Assembly: GCF_965638725.1 (NCBI RefSeq)
Contig: NC_134950.1
Coordinates: 19,854,932-19,918,931 of the forward strand
Origin: Aptenodytes patagonicus
Taxonomy: Eukaryota > Chordata > Aves > Sphenisciformes > Spheniscidae
Length of the DNA stretch: 64,000 bases
Direction: 5' to 3'
Shown here one piece after another: positions 36,074 through 49,600 of the stretch. Below the pieces are notes generated by a model that saw only the letters and a program-made list of their open reading frames with translations, was not told the origin of the DNA and searched no databases. Every line of letters begins with the position of its first letter. The first letter of the stretch is position 1. A program made the position numbers and the translations under genes.

Positions 36074-37708
36074 GTAAGAATAAACCTTTTTTAAAAATTA
36101 CTGAATTTGAAAAGGTAGGGGATAGGTAAGATAGAAAATATGGCAAGGAGGATTCGAATGCAAAAACTGGGGGAAGCTGTTGCCAGGAAGACAGGTAGAT
36201 TAACAAAAATGCAGTTCAACAGGAAGGATGAAAGGATTTTAAGTGAGGTTTCTGACATCTTTGCATTAATAGTATTGCATTAGTATTGAAATAGTATTGC
36301 ATCTGCTTCCATTCTGGGGAAGACAGACATATGGTGACAAGCTGAAGAAAAGAGTAGACACTTTTCTAGTTGCCGGCTGTTTCTCCCCTATGTTACTTGA
36401 TGTTTGTCTGTTTGCTAATTTGAAAATCCAGTCATAGATATAAGGAGAGAAAGAAGCTGTACACATTAGAATTAGAAATGAAAGCCTTTATATACTAATA
36501 GGTTAATCTGGGCATCACTCATTGGAAGCAAAAAGATGCTGGTGGTCCTGCGCAAACTTGAAATAGAGTGTAAGTAAGCTAGACCAAGTCTGAAAAACAT
36601 GACGGTTTTCTGCTTTTATACTGATGTTCTTAAGTAGTCAAACTTTTTATTTCTTTTGAGCCTTTTTGCTGCATGGATGCACTAGATTCCATTACAAAGT
36701 CATTCATCATTCCAGAGGGTAAAGGACATGGCTCTATGGACACCGTGTTTCTGGTACATGCTTGGTCATTAAGGAATAGAAGATTGTGTTACTGGCAGTG
36801 ATTTTGCAGCTGTGACAATGTCTTCTTAGCTTTGAATGTATAATTTAGAGTAAGATTATATCTCTGACAATTTTGACTTGTATCCTGTTGAGCAATAAAT
36901 ATATGCTTACAGTTTTTCACCACAAAGTAGGATTTTTTTTTTTTGTTTTCATTACTTTGATAACTCAATCCTTTTGACTTATCAAGTATAGCTTCTTAAA
37001 TGTTCATCTATGCAGAAGGAAAAAAAAAAAGTCCGGAATTGTATCCAGTTGTTAGCTAATTTAAATAGCGATGTTTCGTTCATGAACAGTTATTTGGTTA
37101 ACATTTTATGTTGAGAAAGGTCATAACATAATAGATACTCCATTCTCATAATAAGATTTGCTCTGGCAGTAAATGATTCAGGGCTGCTGTTTGATTTTTA
37201 CATAAAACAACGTTAATTTTATATAACAAGTCAGTTGAATTCTGCTATGAGATTAATATAATTCCAGAAAATACAAAATGTGTCGCATACTAATACTTTC
37301 CTGCTTTCTATAGCTGTTCCTGTTTCATTCATATATTTTGGTGTGGCAGCTTCTTCCAGTTACTGTAACCTGACTTTTGGAATCATGTTTGTTGACATAA
37401 GATTAATTAGACTGTGTGAGTGTTAAATAGAAGGAATCTTTAAGTGAGTTGGGTGGAGGAGAAAGTCTTTAACCTTTTATTACTCAAATGATTCAGAGTG
37501 ACTGTATACTGCTGAGATGTTTAAAGTTTATGGAGTCTCTTCATACTGTTCTTTCTAGACTCTACAGAATGTTTTGTTCTGCAGTCCACAGACTACTGGC
37601 CTAAACATATTTCATTGCTATAACTGACTACATGTAATTTTCAGGTTTGGAAAGGAAAATATCCATTGTCATGCTACCAAGGAATTTGACTTGTAACCCA
37701 GAAGGGAC

Positions 37709-38307
37709 TGTTGTGGTTTAACCCTAGCCAGCAACTAAGCACCACACAGCCACTCACTCACTTCCCCCCCGGTGGGATGGGGGAGAGAATCGGAAGGGTA
37801 AAAGTGAGAAAACTCGTGGGTTGAGATAAAGACAGTTTAATAGGTAAAGCAAAAGCCGCGCACGCAAGCAAAGCAAACCAAGGAATTCATTCACCCCTTC
37901 TCATCGGCAGGCAGGTGTTCAGCCATCTCCAGGAAAGCAGGCCTCCATCACGCGTAACGGTTACTTGGGAAGACAAAACACCGTAACTCCAAATTTCCCC
38001 CCACCGTCCTTCTTCTTCCCCCAGCTTTATATGCTGAGCATGACGTCATATGGCGTGGAATATCCCTTTGGTCAGTTGGGGTCAGCTGTCCCAGCTGTGT
38101 CCCCTCCCAACTCCTCGTGCACCCCCAGCCTACTCGCTGGTGGGGTGGGGTGAGAGGCAGAAAAGGCCTTGACTCTGTGTAAGCACTGCTCAGCAATAAC
38201 TAAAACATCCCTGTATTACCAACACTGTTCCCAGCAAATATCCAAAACATAGCCCCATACTAGCTACTATGAAGAAAATTAACTCTACCCCAGCCAAAAC
38301 GAGCACA
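37709..38307 (-). mobile_element. solo LTR, same family as 15215-15822
   Basis: On the plus strand it starts TGTTGTGGTTTAACCC and ends AAAACGAGCACA; the element is in minus orientation. The flanks are GGGAC (37704-37708) and GGAAC (38308-38312), a 5-bp target duplication with one mismatch. It has the family's internal landmarks (TTCATTCACCCC, the GACGTCATATGG segment and the TTAACTCTACCCC terminus). There is no internal retroviral sequence. Confidence 0.9.
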
Positions 38308-38698
38308 GGAACAAAAGAAAACACAGGACAATGTGTGATTTTTGAGAGAGTGTGGCTTACTGTGTGCAAGGTTCTGGAAGTAGAAATTACTAGGCCAGGG
38401 CTAAGGTGAGAGAAATCCTGAAATGGTAGTTCTAGATTTTCCAGGAAATACAGGTTTCCAGAGGATGGTAGGCTGAGAACTGGAGCTGCAAAATAGTTCC
38501 TTTACTTTTCATAGAACGTATAAGCTGTTGGAGCCTTTGGCAGACTCTTGCTGAGACAGAATAATCTTCTGGGACTTCTTCCAAATCTTTTGAGATCATC
38601 TGGATTCCCAGTAGGAGTGTCTAAAGGAAAGAAGCTTGTCAGGGAAAGCCTTCTGTGAGGTGTGGCTTGTCACAATCTCATTTTTTGTGTTTTTTCCT

Positions 38699-39226
38699 TG
38701 TGGTTGGTTAACCTTGGCTGGCTGCCAGGCACCCACCCAGATGCTCCTTCACTCCCCCTCCTCAACAGGATGGGGAGAAAATAAGACAGAAAAGCTTGTG
38801 GGTTGAGATAAAAACAGGAAGATCACTGTGACCGATTACCGTCACAAGCAAAACAGATTTGACTTGGGGGAAATTAATCTAGTTTATTGCCAATTAAAAA
38901 TAGAGTAGGATGATGGGAAACAAAGCTCCTGCCAGGAGCTTGCTCCAGCGTGGACTTTCTGTGGGCTGCAGTGTGGATATCTGCCCCACTGTGGTCCTCC
39001 ATGAGCTGCAGAGGGACAACCTGCTTCCCATGGTCTTCTCCAAGGGCTGCAGGCGAACCTCTGCTCCGCACCACCGTCTTAGCTGACAGGCTCAGCTGTG
39101 CCCTGTGGTGAGTCCATTGAAGCCAGTTGGAAGCGGCTGTGTGCAGCACGGGGCAGCCTTGTCCTCTTCTCATAGAGGCCACCCCTGCAGCTCCCCACTG
39201 CCAGCACAGCACAGACACCCAATACA
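38699..39226 (-). mobile_element. solo LTR of an ERVL-type family, internally deleted
   Basis: In minus orientation it begins TGTATTGGGTGTCTGTG and ends at the rc of TGTGGTTGGTTAACC. It is flanked by a perfect 5-bp duplication, TTCCT at 38694-38698 and 39227-39231. An AATAAA lies in the minus reading near 38890. I recognise the TGTATTGGG...GGTTAACCAACCACA LTR type common in birds; at 528 bp this copy is shorter than the usual members, so it has internal losses. It is a different family from the other solo LTRs. Confidence 0.85.
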
Positions 39227-42200
39227 TTCCTTTATTAGGAGGGCGCTAAAGCATGTAAATTTCTTTCTTGGCAGATAACTAGATAAAGGATTTTACAACA
39301 GGCAGTAATTTGCATTTTTATATGCAGTAAATTGAAATAATATTCTTTCCTAGGACTGGTGAATCCATTGGAATGTTCAAGAAAATGGCACTTGGTTAAT
39401 ATCTTGTCACAAGTTTTAGTTCCACCGGACTGTGAAATAAATATCCGCCATCTTGTGTCCTAATATGCAATACAGTGCTGTTTTGCAAAGGAAACATGTT
39501 TGCATATGTATAAAGAGGAATGTGTATTCAGAAACATCAACAAGGTGTCTCATTACAAATGTGCCTGGCTGTGTATTAGTCAAATGTATATTACAAATAA
39601 TACTGTTTTCAGCCAAGTATAGCTTACAAGTTAGCAACGGCCACAATTAAAATTAATGTCTGTCGTCTTTAAAACAGAAGAAGAAACAGGTTAACATGTT
39701 TATCCTAAATCCAAAGTGAAAGAACACATAGGCTTTTTAACACATAATTATTTCTAGTTTTGCTTCCTATTTCTGTTGCAACTTTGATTCTAGTATGGTA
39801 GTGTGTTAGTTATCCGTAAATCACGAATTATCCCTGCAACTTAGGTGTTTAAAACGATGTCATCTGTGAAGGCAAAAAGTATAGATAATACCTTGCCACT
39901 TGCTCAAAATCAAACATAATTGAAAAAGAAAAGTGATCGACATGAGCAGTTTTTCTAAGTTGATGGATGGGTATTCAAGTGGGTTTTTTTTTATACCAGG
40001 TTGCGAAAGTTGTTGCCCTAACTTGACTGGAAATACTGTATAAAAGCTTTAACATTCTTCTATTACAACTATTGTATTTCTTTCATTTGGTAAGCCAGCA
40101 TCGATACTTTGTTTTAAAGATCCAATGGGTAGTATAGTGACAGGATTACCGAGTTGTTTTTTTGGGGATTGTGGGGTTTTTTACATATGACTTGACTTTT
40201 GTAATTACTTGATGTTTGTAATACTGGAATTTAGCTGGAAAATAATTCAAAGTTTTCTCCTACAGCAGTTAAATACTTGGACTTGATTTCTCGACCTTCA
40301 GCTCTTTTTGCAAAGATGACTGTTTCTTTTTATATTCAAATAATGGAATTGAGAAATTGTGGCAACTGTAACTCTTCTCACAATTAAAATCCTTAATGGT
40401 ATCTATATTTTCATCTTTCTGAATTCCAGTAAGAATTAGCTGTGGAATGCTGTTTCCGTAACTTTCAGTTAAACTAAGAACAACTGTTAGAGGCACCAGA
40501 AACAACGTGAGAATGCTGTTTGAAACAGGTCACAATAAGGAAGCAGATAAAGTGAAGAACAACAAAATCTTTTAGACTTCTGTATTAGGGTTTTAAATAC
40601 TGGGCTCTTAGTTATTCAGAATGCTGGGTGTGGACATTTTTGCTCAGAGAGACATGTCCAATGCCTAGATGTTTTGATTGTTCATAAAAACAAAGTTTTG
40701 TATTTGTTATGCCTACTTCGTGGAAATTGCCATATAACTTACAGCTTTTATTTTTTCCTTTCTCTTTTGGTATGTTTTTTCTTTTCTCATTCCCTGTCTT
40801 TTCCTTGGAAAATTCATTCTTATTTTAAATCTCTTACGAGATATCGCTTGTTTATACAGTATGACGAACTGGTTTTGACTTTGGAACAATACAATTTCTT
40901 AATACAACTTAAAAAAATTAAATCTTATAGGCATGCCACTTTAAATCTTACAGACATGCCAAAGAACCTAAGTAAAATTTCACTACTTAACTATGTAAGC
41001 CAAGACACTCTTACTTAAATGGAGCCTAGTGGGGTGGAGTCAGGAACAGAGGGAATTTTTAAGCTTGCATTTTACATTTTACCTCTTGTACCTGCACACT
41101 GCCTCCTTATCCTGAGCAACTAGAGTACACCCTGGCTTGGTCTGCCTGACTTGGCCTGTGGAGGAACTGTTTGCTCAGAATTTCTATACAAATTTGAAAC
41201 CTGGGCTGCTTAAAAGGCTCAAAATCAGGGTTAGTGCCATAGGCAGGTGAGGCAGACGAGCTGCTGAAAGGAAAGGGGTTGTAATAGTGAAGGCACCCAG
41301 ATGAAATCTGGAACAGACCAACAGAATGACAGAGGCCAAAAGGAAGCAGAGTATGCTGTCAAGAAGTGGGCAGAGCTAGAATTAAAGACCAGTGGAAGAG
41401 ATGAGAGAGAGACTTGGGAGTGAAAAATAGTTAAACAAAGGAAGAATATTTGTAGAGAAGTGAAGGGAGATGAACTGGCTCTGACAAGAAGCTGCATCTA
41501 GTTTTTTCTTAAAGAAACTGTGTTGCTGTCATTTAAACCTAATTACAGCGAGTAAATCTGACTTCTTTTAAAATCGCTATAGTTGTTTTAGCCAGTTCTT
41601 ACTAGTACAAAACATGACTATAGTATCTCAGCATCCCCTCGTATTTCTGAAGCAGGGAGTTACTATTAACCCCTGTTAACCAGCTGGTGAACAGAGAAAC
41701 AGTAAGTCAAAAAGCAAATCTGACACAGAAGGGTTTTGAGGACAGGTTTTGTTTCAGCTTCAAATAGGTCCATCCTTTTCATTGTCAGACTGAGATTAGA
41801 GACTGTTCTAATAAATGCCTAAGGTTAAATTAGTGAACAGAAAGGTTGTGAATAAGAGCATTTCCTTTCTTGCCTATTGAGAGAAAGGCTTTGTAACGTG
41901 TAATGAAGATTATTTTTGACTTTTTTCAGGAGATGTATTGAGTCCTGACGTTTCTGCTCAGTGCTGATAAATCTGATATGGGCTTTAGAAGATTAAATGG
42001 TTGATAGTTGTTTTGTTTTTTTTTTTTTTTAAATTGCATCCAAAACTATTTGAAGCTTACTGTTAAGATTCACTTGAAGGCTGGCAAAAGTGTGGTCTTC
42101 TGTAATGTTACATAGTATAGCCCTGTAAATCACTGTTAACAGGGCTGATGTTTCTTCTTTCCATGATCAGATGCATGGGATTTAGATTTACACACACACA

Positions 42201-42845
42201 CACACCCCACCCCCCCAGGCACAGTAGTCATGCAACTTGCTAGTTACAATGGAACACTTCTATTGTAGAAAATACTGCCTTTCAGTGAAACCTTAAAATT
42301 AAGTAAAAGATGAGGAAGCCAAAATTCTTTGTATCTAATGTTTGTAGGATTTTTGTTTGTTTTGTTTGGGTTGTGGGTTTGTTTGGTGGGGTTTTGGGGG
42401 TTTGGCTGGTTGTTGTTTGTTTTTTTTTTTTTTTAATTCTTTCATTTTCCCCTCCTGAATGTGTTACAAATTAGTGGAATAGTTCAAGGGGCATAGTGAT
42501 GCAACTGAGCCTACAAAGTGACCCTGAATGCTTCCAATAATTAAAAATCAAATTTGCATCTTTTCCATTGCAGGTTTCATAATAGCCCTTGTGCCTTTTT
42601 GTAGTACACAGTAATCTCTAATATGAATTCAAGTAGGCCCAAAAGGCAAGCAGGCTATCTGTCTGTCATCTGGTCTTTTTTGCTGTTGCTTATTAAAATG
42701 GTACTTACCCAAATCCAATTTATCTTGCTTACCTTCGAACATGTTTTAAATGCACATCTGATTTTAATAACATCTGGAAAATATGAAGGATTTTAAATCC
42801 CCTCAACTACAGGATTCCCAACAAATGAGGCCACGGCATGCTTTA

Positions 42846-43830
42846 TAGAATCATAGAATAGTTTGGGTTGGAAGGGACCTCTAAAGGTCATCTAGTCCAA
42901 CCCCTCTGCTGTGGGCAGGGACATCTTCAACTAGATCAGGTTGCTCAGAGCCCCGTACAACCTGACCTTGATTGTTTCCAGGGATGGGGCATCCACCACC
43001 TCTCTGGGCAACCTGTGCCAGTGTTTCACCACCCTCAGCGTAAAAAATTTCTTCCTTATATCTAGTCTCAATCTAACCCCCTTTAGGTTAAAGCCATTCT
43101 GTCTTGTCCTGTCGCAACAAGCCCTGCTAAAAAGTCTGCTGCCATCTTTTTTATAGGCCCCCTTTAAGTACTGATAGGCTGCAATAAGGTCTCCCCGAAG
43201 CCTTCTCTTCTCCAGGCTGAACAACCCCAACTCTCTCAGCCTTTCTTCACAGAAGGGGTGTTCCATCCCCCTGATCATTTTCGTGGCCCTCTTCTGGACC
43301 TGCTCCAACAGGTCCGTGTCTTTCTTATGCTGAGGGCTCCAGAGCTGGACACAATACTCCAGGTGGGGTGTCCCCAGAGCAGAGTAGAGGGGCAGAATCC
43401 CCTCCCTCGACCTGCTGGCCACGCTTCTTTGGATGCAGCCCAGGACACAATTGGCCTTCTGGGCTGTGGGTGCACATTGCTGGCTCATGTTCAATTCTTC
43501 GTCCACCAGTACCCCCAAGTCCTTCTCGGCAGGGCTGCTCTCAATCCCTTCATCCCCCAGCCTGTATTGATGCTGGGGGTTGCCCTGATCCATGTGCAGG
43601 ACCTTGCACTTGGTCTTGTTGAACCTCATGAGGTTCACACAGGCCCACTTCTCGAGCTTGTCCAGGTCCCTCTGGATGGCATCCCGTCCCTCTGGTGTGT
43701 CAACCACACCACTCAGCTTGGTGTCATCTGCAAACTTGCTGAGGGTGCGCTCGATCCCACTGTCTGTCATTGATGAAGATACTAAACAGTACTGGTCCCA
43801 ATACGGAGCCCTGCAGGACACCACTCGTCA
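42846..43830 (-). mobile_element. CR1 LINE fragment, 5'-truncated
   Basis: Its 3' end is at 42846 (rc TTCTATGATTCTATAA). On the minus strand it encodes the RT C-terminal half: [11 protein letters not shown] (FADD box), [70 protein letters not shown]. It keeps a nearly open frame of about 290 codons but lacks everything upstream. Its sequence ([15 protein letters not shown]) marks a CR1 subfamily different from the copies at 12.6, 48 and 60 kb. Confidence 0.93.
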
Positions 43831-44010
43831 CCAATCTGCATCTGCTTTGCATGCACAAATGTGCTCTTTCTGTGTTGCATACACGTGCACAAGTGCAAAG
43901 AACTGTTTTAAAGGCAGTGCTTTGTATATATATTTTTGACTGCCTTACTTCATAGATCAGAATGAGTGAGTTTCTTTTACTAGAAGTAAATATGTACGTA
44001 GATGATTCCG

Positions 44011-44031
44011 CCCCCCCCCCCCCCCCCCCCC
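44011..44031. repeat. C21 homopolymer
   Basis: There are twenty-one consecutive C residues, with another C10 run near 44236. Runs this long are prone to length error in assemblies and may block polymerases. Confidence 0.9.
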
Positions 44032-44985
44032 AAGCTATCCATTGCTTGAGTGAAGATAGAGGTACAGGAGATGCTTAGAAAATATGATAATAATTGGTGG
44101 CTGAAATTCCAGGGCCTGTAATGAGACACTGTTTTAATCTGATACTTTTTCAGTGCTGTTTCTTAGTCTCATGACCACCCTTACTGTAGTAAGAGAGTGC
44201 ACTTTGTGTGGCACAGAACAGATAAATACTTGTTCCCCCCCCCCCCGTTTTTCAATATAAAAATAATGCTTCTGTTTGTTTGTGCTTCCTTTTACATACT
44301 TGTAAATATCTCCAAAATTGTTCCTGTAATGTTTTTCTTTCCAATTCTGTTTTTCTATTTTTAAAAATGTATTTCTACTTAAATATCTTTTCATTTTAGT
44401 GACGCTAATGCTGATTTTTAGTAACAAGGGAAGAATTTCCTTATTGGTAAGCAGAGTTTTCTGATTTGTGGAGCTTCTAAAATAATTGTAGATCAACTGA
44501 CTGGAAATGAGCCTAGTAAAATAAAACTGAAAATAGTTTAATTGGCTCTATGACCATTAGTTATGTTCTCAACATAGTCTATTTGTTGTTGGATTAAGAA
44601 GATAGATTGGGTTTAAAAAGGGAAATGTTGATCTGTAAAGGCCAGTCAGGCACCTTTTTTTTCCAGAGATGATTGTTTATTTGTTCAAATGTATGTAGGT
44701 ATGCTAGTCTGCAAAGTATCTATGAAACCTGTTGTATTTAGTTTTGTTTTATTTATGATATATATAAAACTGTCTGAGAGATGAGGGGAAAGGACCATAA
44801 CTTCATGAGAAATGTTTCTTTAATATACAGAACAGAAACAACAGGAACTGGTTTTGTTTGTTAATACTGGAAGACCTTTATGGAGACCTCATCAGATCTT
44901 GAAGTCTGTGAATCAGTATAAGGGGCAAGGTGGTGAATACTTTTTTTTTTTTTAAATTATATGGTTAGTGTCCACCATTTGTTTT

Positions 44986-45956
44986 AGAATCATAGAACAG
45001 CCCAGGTTGGAAGAGACCTCAAAAGATCAGCTGGTCCAACCTTCCATGGGAAAAGGAGCCTAGATGAGATTATCTAGCCCCCTGTCCAGTTGCATCTTGC
45101 AAACCTCCAGTGATGGGGACTCTACTATGTCCCTGGGGAGGTTGTTCCAGTCATTGATTGTTCTCACTGGAAGAAAATTCTCTTATGTCTAGACGAAACC
45201 TCTCCTGGTGCAACTCTTGTCCGTTGCCCTTTGTGTTCTCTGTGTGACTTCTTGTGAAGAGAGAGCCTCCGTCCTCTTTGTAGCTGTCCTTCAAGTACTG
45301 GAATGCTGTGATAAGGTCCCCCCTGAATCTTTTCCAGGGAGACAAGACCTAACTCCTTCATTCTTCCCCCATAGGGCAGGTTCTCCAGCCTTTTGATCGT
45401 CTTCATGGCCTTCCTTTGGACCCTTTCCAGTCTGACCATGTCTTTTTTCAGTTGTGGGGACCAGAACTGGACACAGTACTCCAGGTGCAGCCTGGCAAGC
45501 AATGAGTAGAGTGGGATGATCACATCTCTGTCTCTTCTAGTAATGCTCCTGCAGATGCAGCCCAGGATCTGATTTGCCTTTGTTGCTGCAGTGGCGCACT
45601 GCTGATTCATGTTCAGCTGCTTGTCCACCAGGACCCCCAGGTCCCTTTCAGCAAAGCTGCTCCCCAGCCACACAGATCCTAGCCAGTACTGGGCTCTTTG
45701 GTTATTCCGTCCCAGGTGCAGGACCTTGCACTTGTCTTTGTTTAACTTCATGCAGTTCTTGCTAGCCCTCTCTTCCAGGCTCTCTTGGTCTCTGTGGCTC
45801 TCCCTTGTGACATGTCTACCTCATCATCTAGTTTAGTGTTGTCAGCAAATGTGGTGAGGGTGCTTTCAATCCCATCATCCAGGTAATTTATGAAGATGTT
45901 GAACATCATGGGGCCTGGTATCAATCCCTGGGGGACCCCACTTGTGACAGACTGCT
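44986..45956 (-). mobile_element. CR1 LINE fragment, third subfamily
   Basis: Its 3' end is at 44986 (AGAATCATAGAACAGCCCAG). On the minus strand it encodes MKLNKDKCKVLHLGRNN, LVDKQLNMNQQCA, RSITRRDRDVIIPLYSLLA and EYCVQFWSPQLKKDM. The frame is broken near 45346 and again toward the 5' end. It is more degraded than the other CR1s here, so probably older. Confidence 0.9.
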
Positions 45957-47546
45957 AGCCCTTTTTATTTAGCAACTACTTAGTTCAGTTGAAAAACTTC
46001 AAGCAATTAAGTTCTATTTCAGTTATTTGAAAGTTTATAAAGTAGAGGTCTGACTGTGATGTTGCTGAATCTTCAGTCTCCATCTCATGTTTTTCTGTAA
46101 GAATATTTTGTTTGTGCTCTTAATGCTGCAGCCTGATCTGCTTAGTAAGTAGCTGATCAAGCTGTATTGCTGATAAAGCATGTCCTGACCGTTTTTTAAA
46201 CTGTGATGCCAAGTTCTTTTCAAATCATAAAGATTTGGTCAGGTTTTTTTTCTAACAAGCCTCTTGGATATTCAGAGATTACTTCAACTCACAAAAGGGA
46301 GGTAAATCGTAGTTCTAAGCAGGCAGCGGTGTTGCTGGCATTCTGCAAGCCAAATAATGAGCAGAGTTACAAAGCCTATTCGGCAAAGAAAGGGCTGTAT
46401 GTAAGAATGAAGGCACAAGATAAAGAATAATCCCTAAAAGATATTCTGGAAGACATGCCTTTGTACTCAGTGACAACAGCTGGAAATCCAGTTTACAGCA
46501 CAAAAGCAGTTTCTTCTGTTAGAAGTAGCAGGAAATGAAGGCGGCAACACTGAACTAAAGCAGGAGTTCTGAGAGCAATTACTAGAAATATAGATGAAAT
46601 TGGTAATCTAACATTCATTTTGCAATATTATTCAGTCAGGCTGTTTTGTGTAAGGTTTATACAGCAGGAAATACTGGATTTTTCCTTTTTTTGTAAAATT
46701 TAGTGATAGGTGTCGTTTTTTTTAAAAATCCATATATCTGTTGTTCACTGGACAATTGTATCATCTGTGCACTTTGTTCACTATAGTGTCTCTGTTTATT
46801 CATGCTCAAAAACTATCTATGCTTGTAGTTTGGCTTAAAAACAAAAAAATAAGATTGCAGTGTGCCACTGATACAGTATGCTAAATAAATTTATCCTGAT
46901 GGGTAATATAATCATAATGTGATGGAAAAGTTTTTTGCAAATACAATATGGATTAGTACAGCTTTTCTTTGCTAGCTAATCACAATTGTTACTTCTCTAA
47001 CTTACTGAATAAAATAACCACTCTAGGAAAGCTGAGAAATGATATATCAGCTTGAACATACTAGTTGTGTAAGAGAATAGGCTAAAATTCTTTTTAATTC
47101 AGAAGTGAGTTTTTATGAACTAGTTTGAGTACAATTCTGTGGCTTTAATTTCTTTTAAAGTCTCCACATTTTTACTGGGATTAGAATTATTTGAGGTAAG
47201 TGATTAATTATATGGCAATGCTATGGGAAAAGAAGTGAAAAGCTTTTTTTTAATGCAAAATATAATTAGTGCTGTAAAATGGAAGGAAAAAAAAATTGAG
47301 TGCTGAAATATCTATTATAGAACACTCATGTTTTCAGTAAATAGAAACCAATTTAATGATGCCATTCCACCACCTTTCCCACATATGTGGGAATGATGCT
47401 TGCTACCCACTTTTTTCCAAATGTGCTCAACTGCACAAAGAAACTGGTAAATTGCTGCTGAGATTTGTTATTCTTAATTTGTCTGTAATACTTATTGAAA
47501 TTGATAAATACTTCAAAAGTCTTAGTGTGTGACTGTTTGCTTATAG

Positions 47547-47732
47547 GACACTGCTCTACAAAAACCAAGAGAAGTTTTCAGGCTACCTACGGACTTGACA
47601 GCTTGTGATAATCGCCTTTGTGCCTCAATACACTTCTCATCTTCCACATGGGTTACCCTTTCTGATGGTACAGGAAGACTGTATTTAATTAAATCAGGCA
47701 AGCGTGGAAACAGTGCATCTGAAAAGTGGGAG
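47547..47732 (+). CDS. NUDCD1: NUDCD1 exon 3
   Basis: This 186-nt (62-codon) exon encodes DTALQKPREVFRLPTDLTA, CDNRLCASIHFSSSTWVTLS and DGTGRLYLIKSGKRGNSASE, then KWE. It is close to human NUDCD1, which has IGTGERGNSASEKWE at the end. The acceptor is TTATAG; the donor is GTAAGT. The exon is phase 0 at both ends, so its skipping would preserve the frame. Confidence 0.97.
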
Positions 47733-48002
47733 GTAAGTTGTGCAATAACATATTTAAGAATTGAACATCTACCAAATAATTCTCACTCTTACATTTCTTA
47801 TGAGAATTGCACGTATGTAATGTTGTAAAGAATTAAGCTTTAAATCATAACTGTATCACTGATACAGGATTGTGTTAAAGTATAAAAATCATTGGTTTTT
47901 ATGCTAATGACTAAATTAGTGATTTCTTTATGCACAAAATACCTAAAATTCAGGTGTTTGAAAGGGAGCAGCATTTTGACTGAAGAAGAATCTGTCTAAG
48001 TA

Positions 48003-49563
48003 GAATCACAGAATCATTGAGGTTGGAAAAGACCTCTAAGATCGAGTCCAACCGTCAACCTAACACCACCATGTCCACTAAACCATGTCCCTAAGTGCCT
48101 CATCTACTCGTCTTTTAAATACCTCCAGGGATGGGGACTCCACCACTTCCCTGGGCAGCCTCTTCCAATGTTTCACCACTCTTTCAGTAAAGACATTTTT
48201 CCTCACGTCCAATCTAAACCTCCCCTGCCGCAACTTGAGGCCATTTCCTCTTGTCCTATCGCTTGTTACTTGGGAGAAGAGACCAACACCCACCTCGCTA
48301 CAACCTCCTTTCAGGTAGTTGTAGAGAGCAATGAGGTCTCCCCTCAGCCTCCTCTTCTCCAGGCTAAACAACCCCAGTTCCCTCAGCCGCTCCTCAGAAG
48401 ACTTGTTCTCCAGACCCTTCACCAGCTTCGTTGTCCTTCTCTGGACATACTCCAGCACCTCAACATCCTTCTTGTAGTGAGGGGCCCAAAACTGAACACA
48501 GTATTCGAGGTGCGGCCTCACCAGTGCCGAGGACAGGGGCACAATCACTTCCCTACTCCTGCTGGCCACACTCTTTCTGATACAGGCCAGGATGCCATTG
48601 GCCTTCTTGGCCACCTGGGCACACTGCCGGCTCATGTTCAGCCGGCTGTCGACCAGCACCCCCAGGTCCTTTTCCGACAGGCAGCTTTCCAGCCACTCTT
48701 CCCCAAGCCTGTAGCGCTGCATGGGGTTGTTGTGGCCGAAGTGCAGGACCCGGCACTTGGCCTTGTTGAACCTCATACAGTTGGCCTGGGCCCATCGATC
48801 CAGCCTGTCCAGGTCCCTCTGCAGAGCCTTCCTACCCTCGAGCAGATCAACACTCCCGCCCAACTTGGTGTTGTCTGCAAACTTACTGAGGGTGCACTCG
48901 ATCCCCTCATCCAGATCATCGATAAAGATACTGAACAAGACCGGCCCCAGTACTGAGCCCTGGGGAACACCGCTTGTGACCAGCCGCCAACTGGATTGAA
49001 CTCCATTCACCACAACTCTCTGGGCCCGGCCGTCCAGCCAGTTTTTCACCCAGCGCAGAGTACACCTGTCTAAGCCGTGAGCCGCCAGCTTCTCTAGGAG
49101 AATGCTGTGGGAGACGGTGTCAAAGGCCTTGCTGAAGTCCAGGTAGACCACATCCACAGCCTTTCCCTCATCCACTAGGCGGGTGACCTGGTCATAGAAG
49201 GAGATCAGGTTGGTCAAGCAGGACCTGCCTCTCATGAACCCGTGCTGGCTGGGCCTGATCCCCTGGTTGTCCCGCTCATGCCTTGTGAGCGCCCTCAAGA
49301 TGAACCGCTCCATAATCTTCCCCGGCACCGAGGTCAGGCTGACAGGCCTGTAGTTCCCCGCATCCTCCTTCCGGCCCTTCTTGTGGATGGGTGTCACATT
49401 GGCAAGCCTCCAGTTGTCCGGGACCTCCCCTGATTAGCCAGGACTGCTGATAAATGATGGAGAGCGGCTTGGCGAGCACCTCCGCCAGCTCCCTCAGCAC
49501 TCTTGGGTGGATCCCATCTGGCCCCATAGACTTGTGAGTGTCCAGGTGGCGTAGCAGGTCATT
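48003..49563 (-). mobile_element. CR1 LINE, 5'-truncated, long RT frame
   Basis: Its 3' end is at 48003. On the minus strand a 439-codon frame (48078-49397) runs through much of the RT domain: [75 protein letters not shown] and the CR1 C-terminus. The catalytic box reads FADN instead of FADD, so the enzyme would be dead even if expressed. The upstream frame ([19 protein letters not shown]) is separated by a frameshift near 49430. The 5' truncation point abuts a run of GTAAAA repeats (49564-49600). Confidence 0.95.
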
Positions 49564-49600
49564 GTAAAAAAAGTAAAAGTAAAAAGTAAAAGTAAAAGTG
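49564..49600. repeat. (AAAAGT)n-like simple repeat at CR1 5' junction
   Basis: The tract is GTAAAAAAAGTAAAAGTAAA and similar units, directly against the 5' truncation of the CR1. It may be pre-existing target sequence or filler created at the junction. Confidence 0.7.

Larger units (their letters stand above)
36074..47546 (+). other. NUDCD1: NUDCD1 intron 2
   Basis: This 11.5 kb intron is the main repeat trap of the gene. It holds a solo LTR (37709-38307), a second solo LTR of a different family (38699-39226), CR1 fragments at 42846-43830 and 44986-45956, a CA repeat near 42190, G/T-rich low complexity at 42348-42434, and a 21-base C run at 44011-44031. No further exon was seen. Confidence 0.8.

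Noticed and set aside
37709-39226. Possible remains of a full endogenous retrovirus between the two adjacent LTRs
   Set aside because: The two LTRs belong to different families and each has its own 5-bp target duplication. The roughly 390 bp between them contains no retroviral protein signal.
48168-48956. 262-codon plus-strand frame
   Set aside because: It is antisense to the CR1 RT frame and recurs with the same sequence antisense to the other CR1s, so it is a shadow of the CR1 coding strand.
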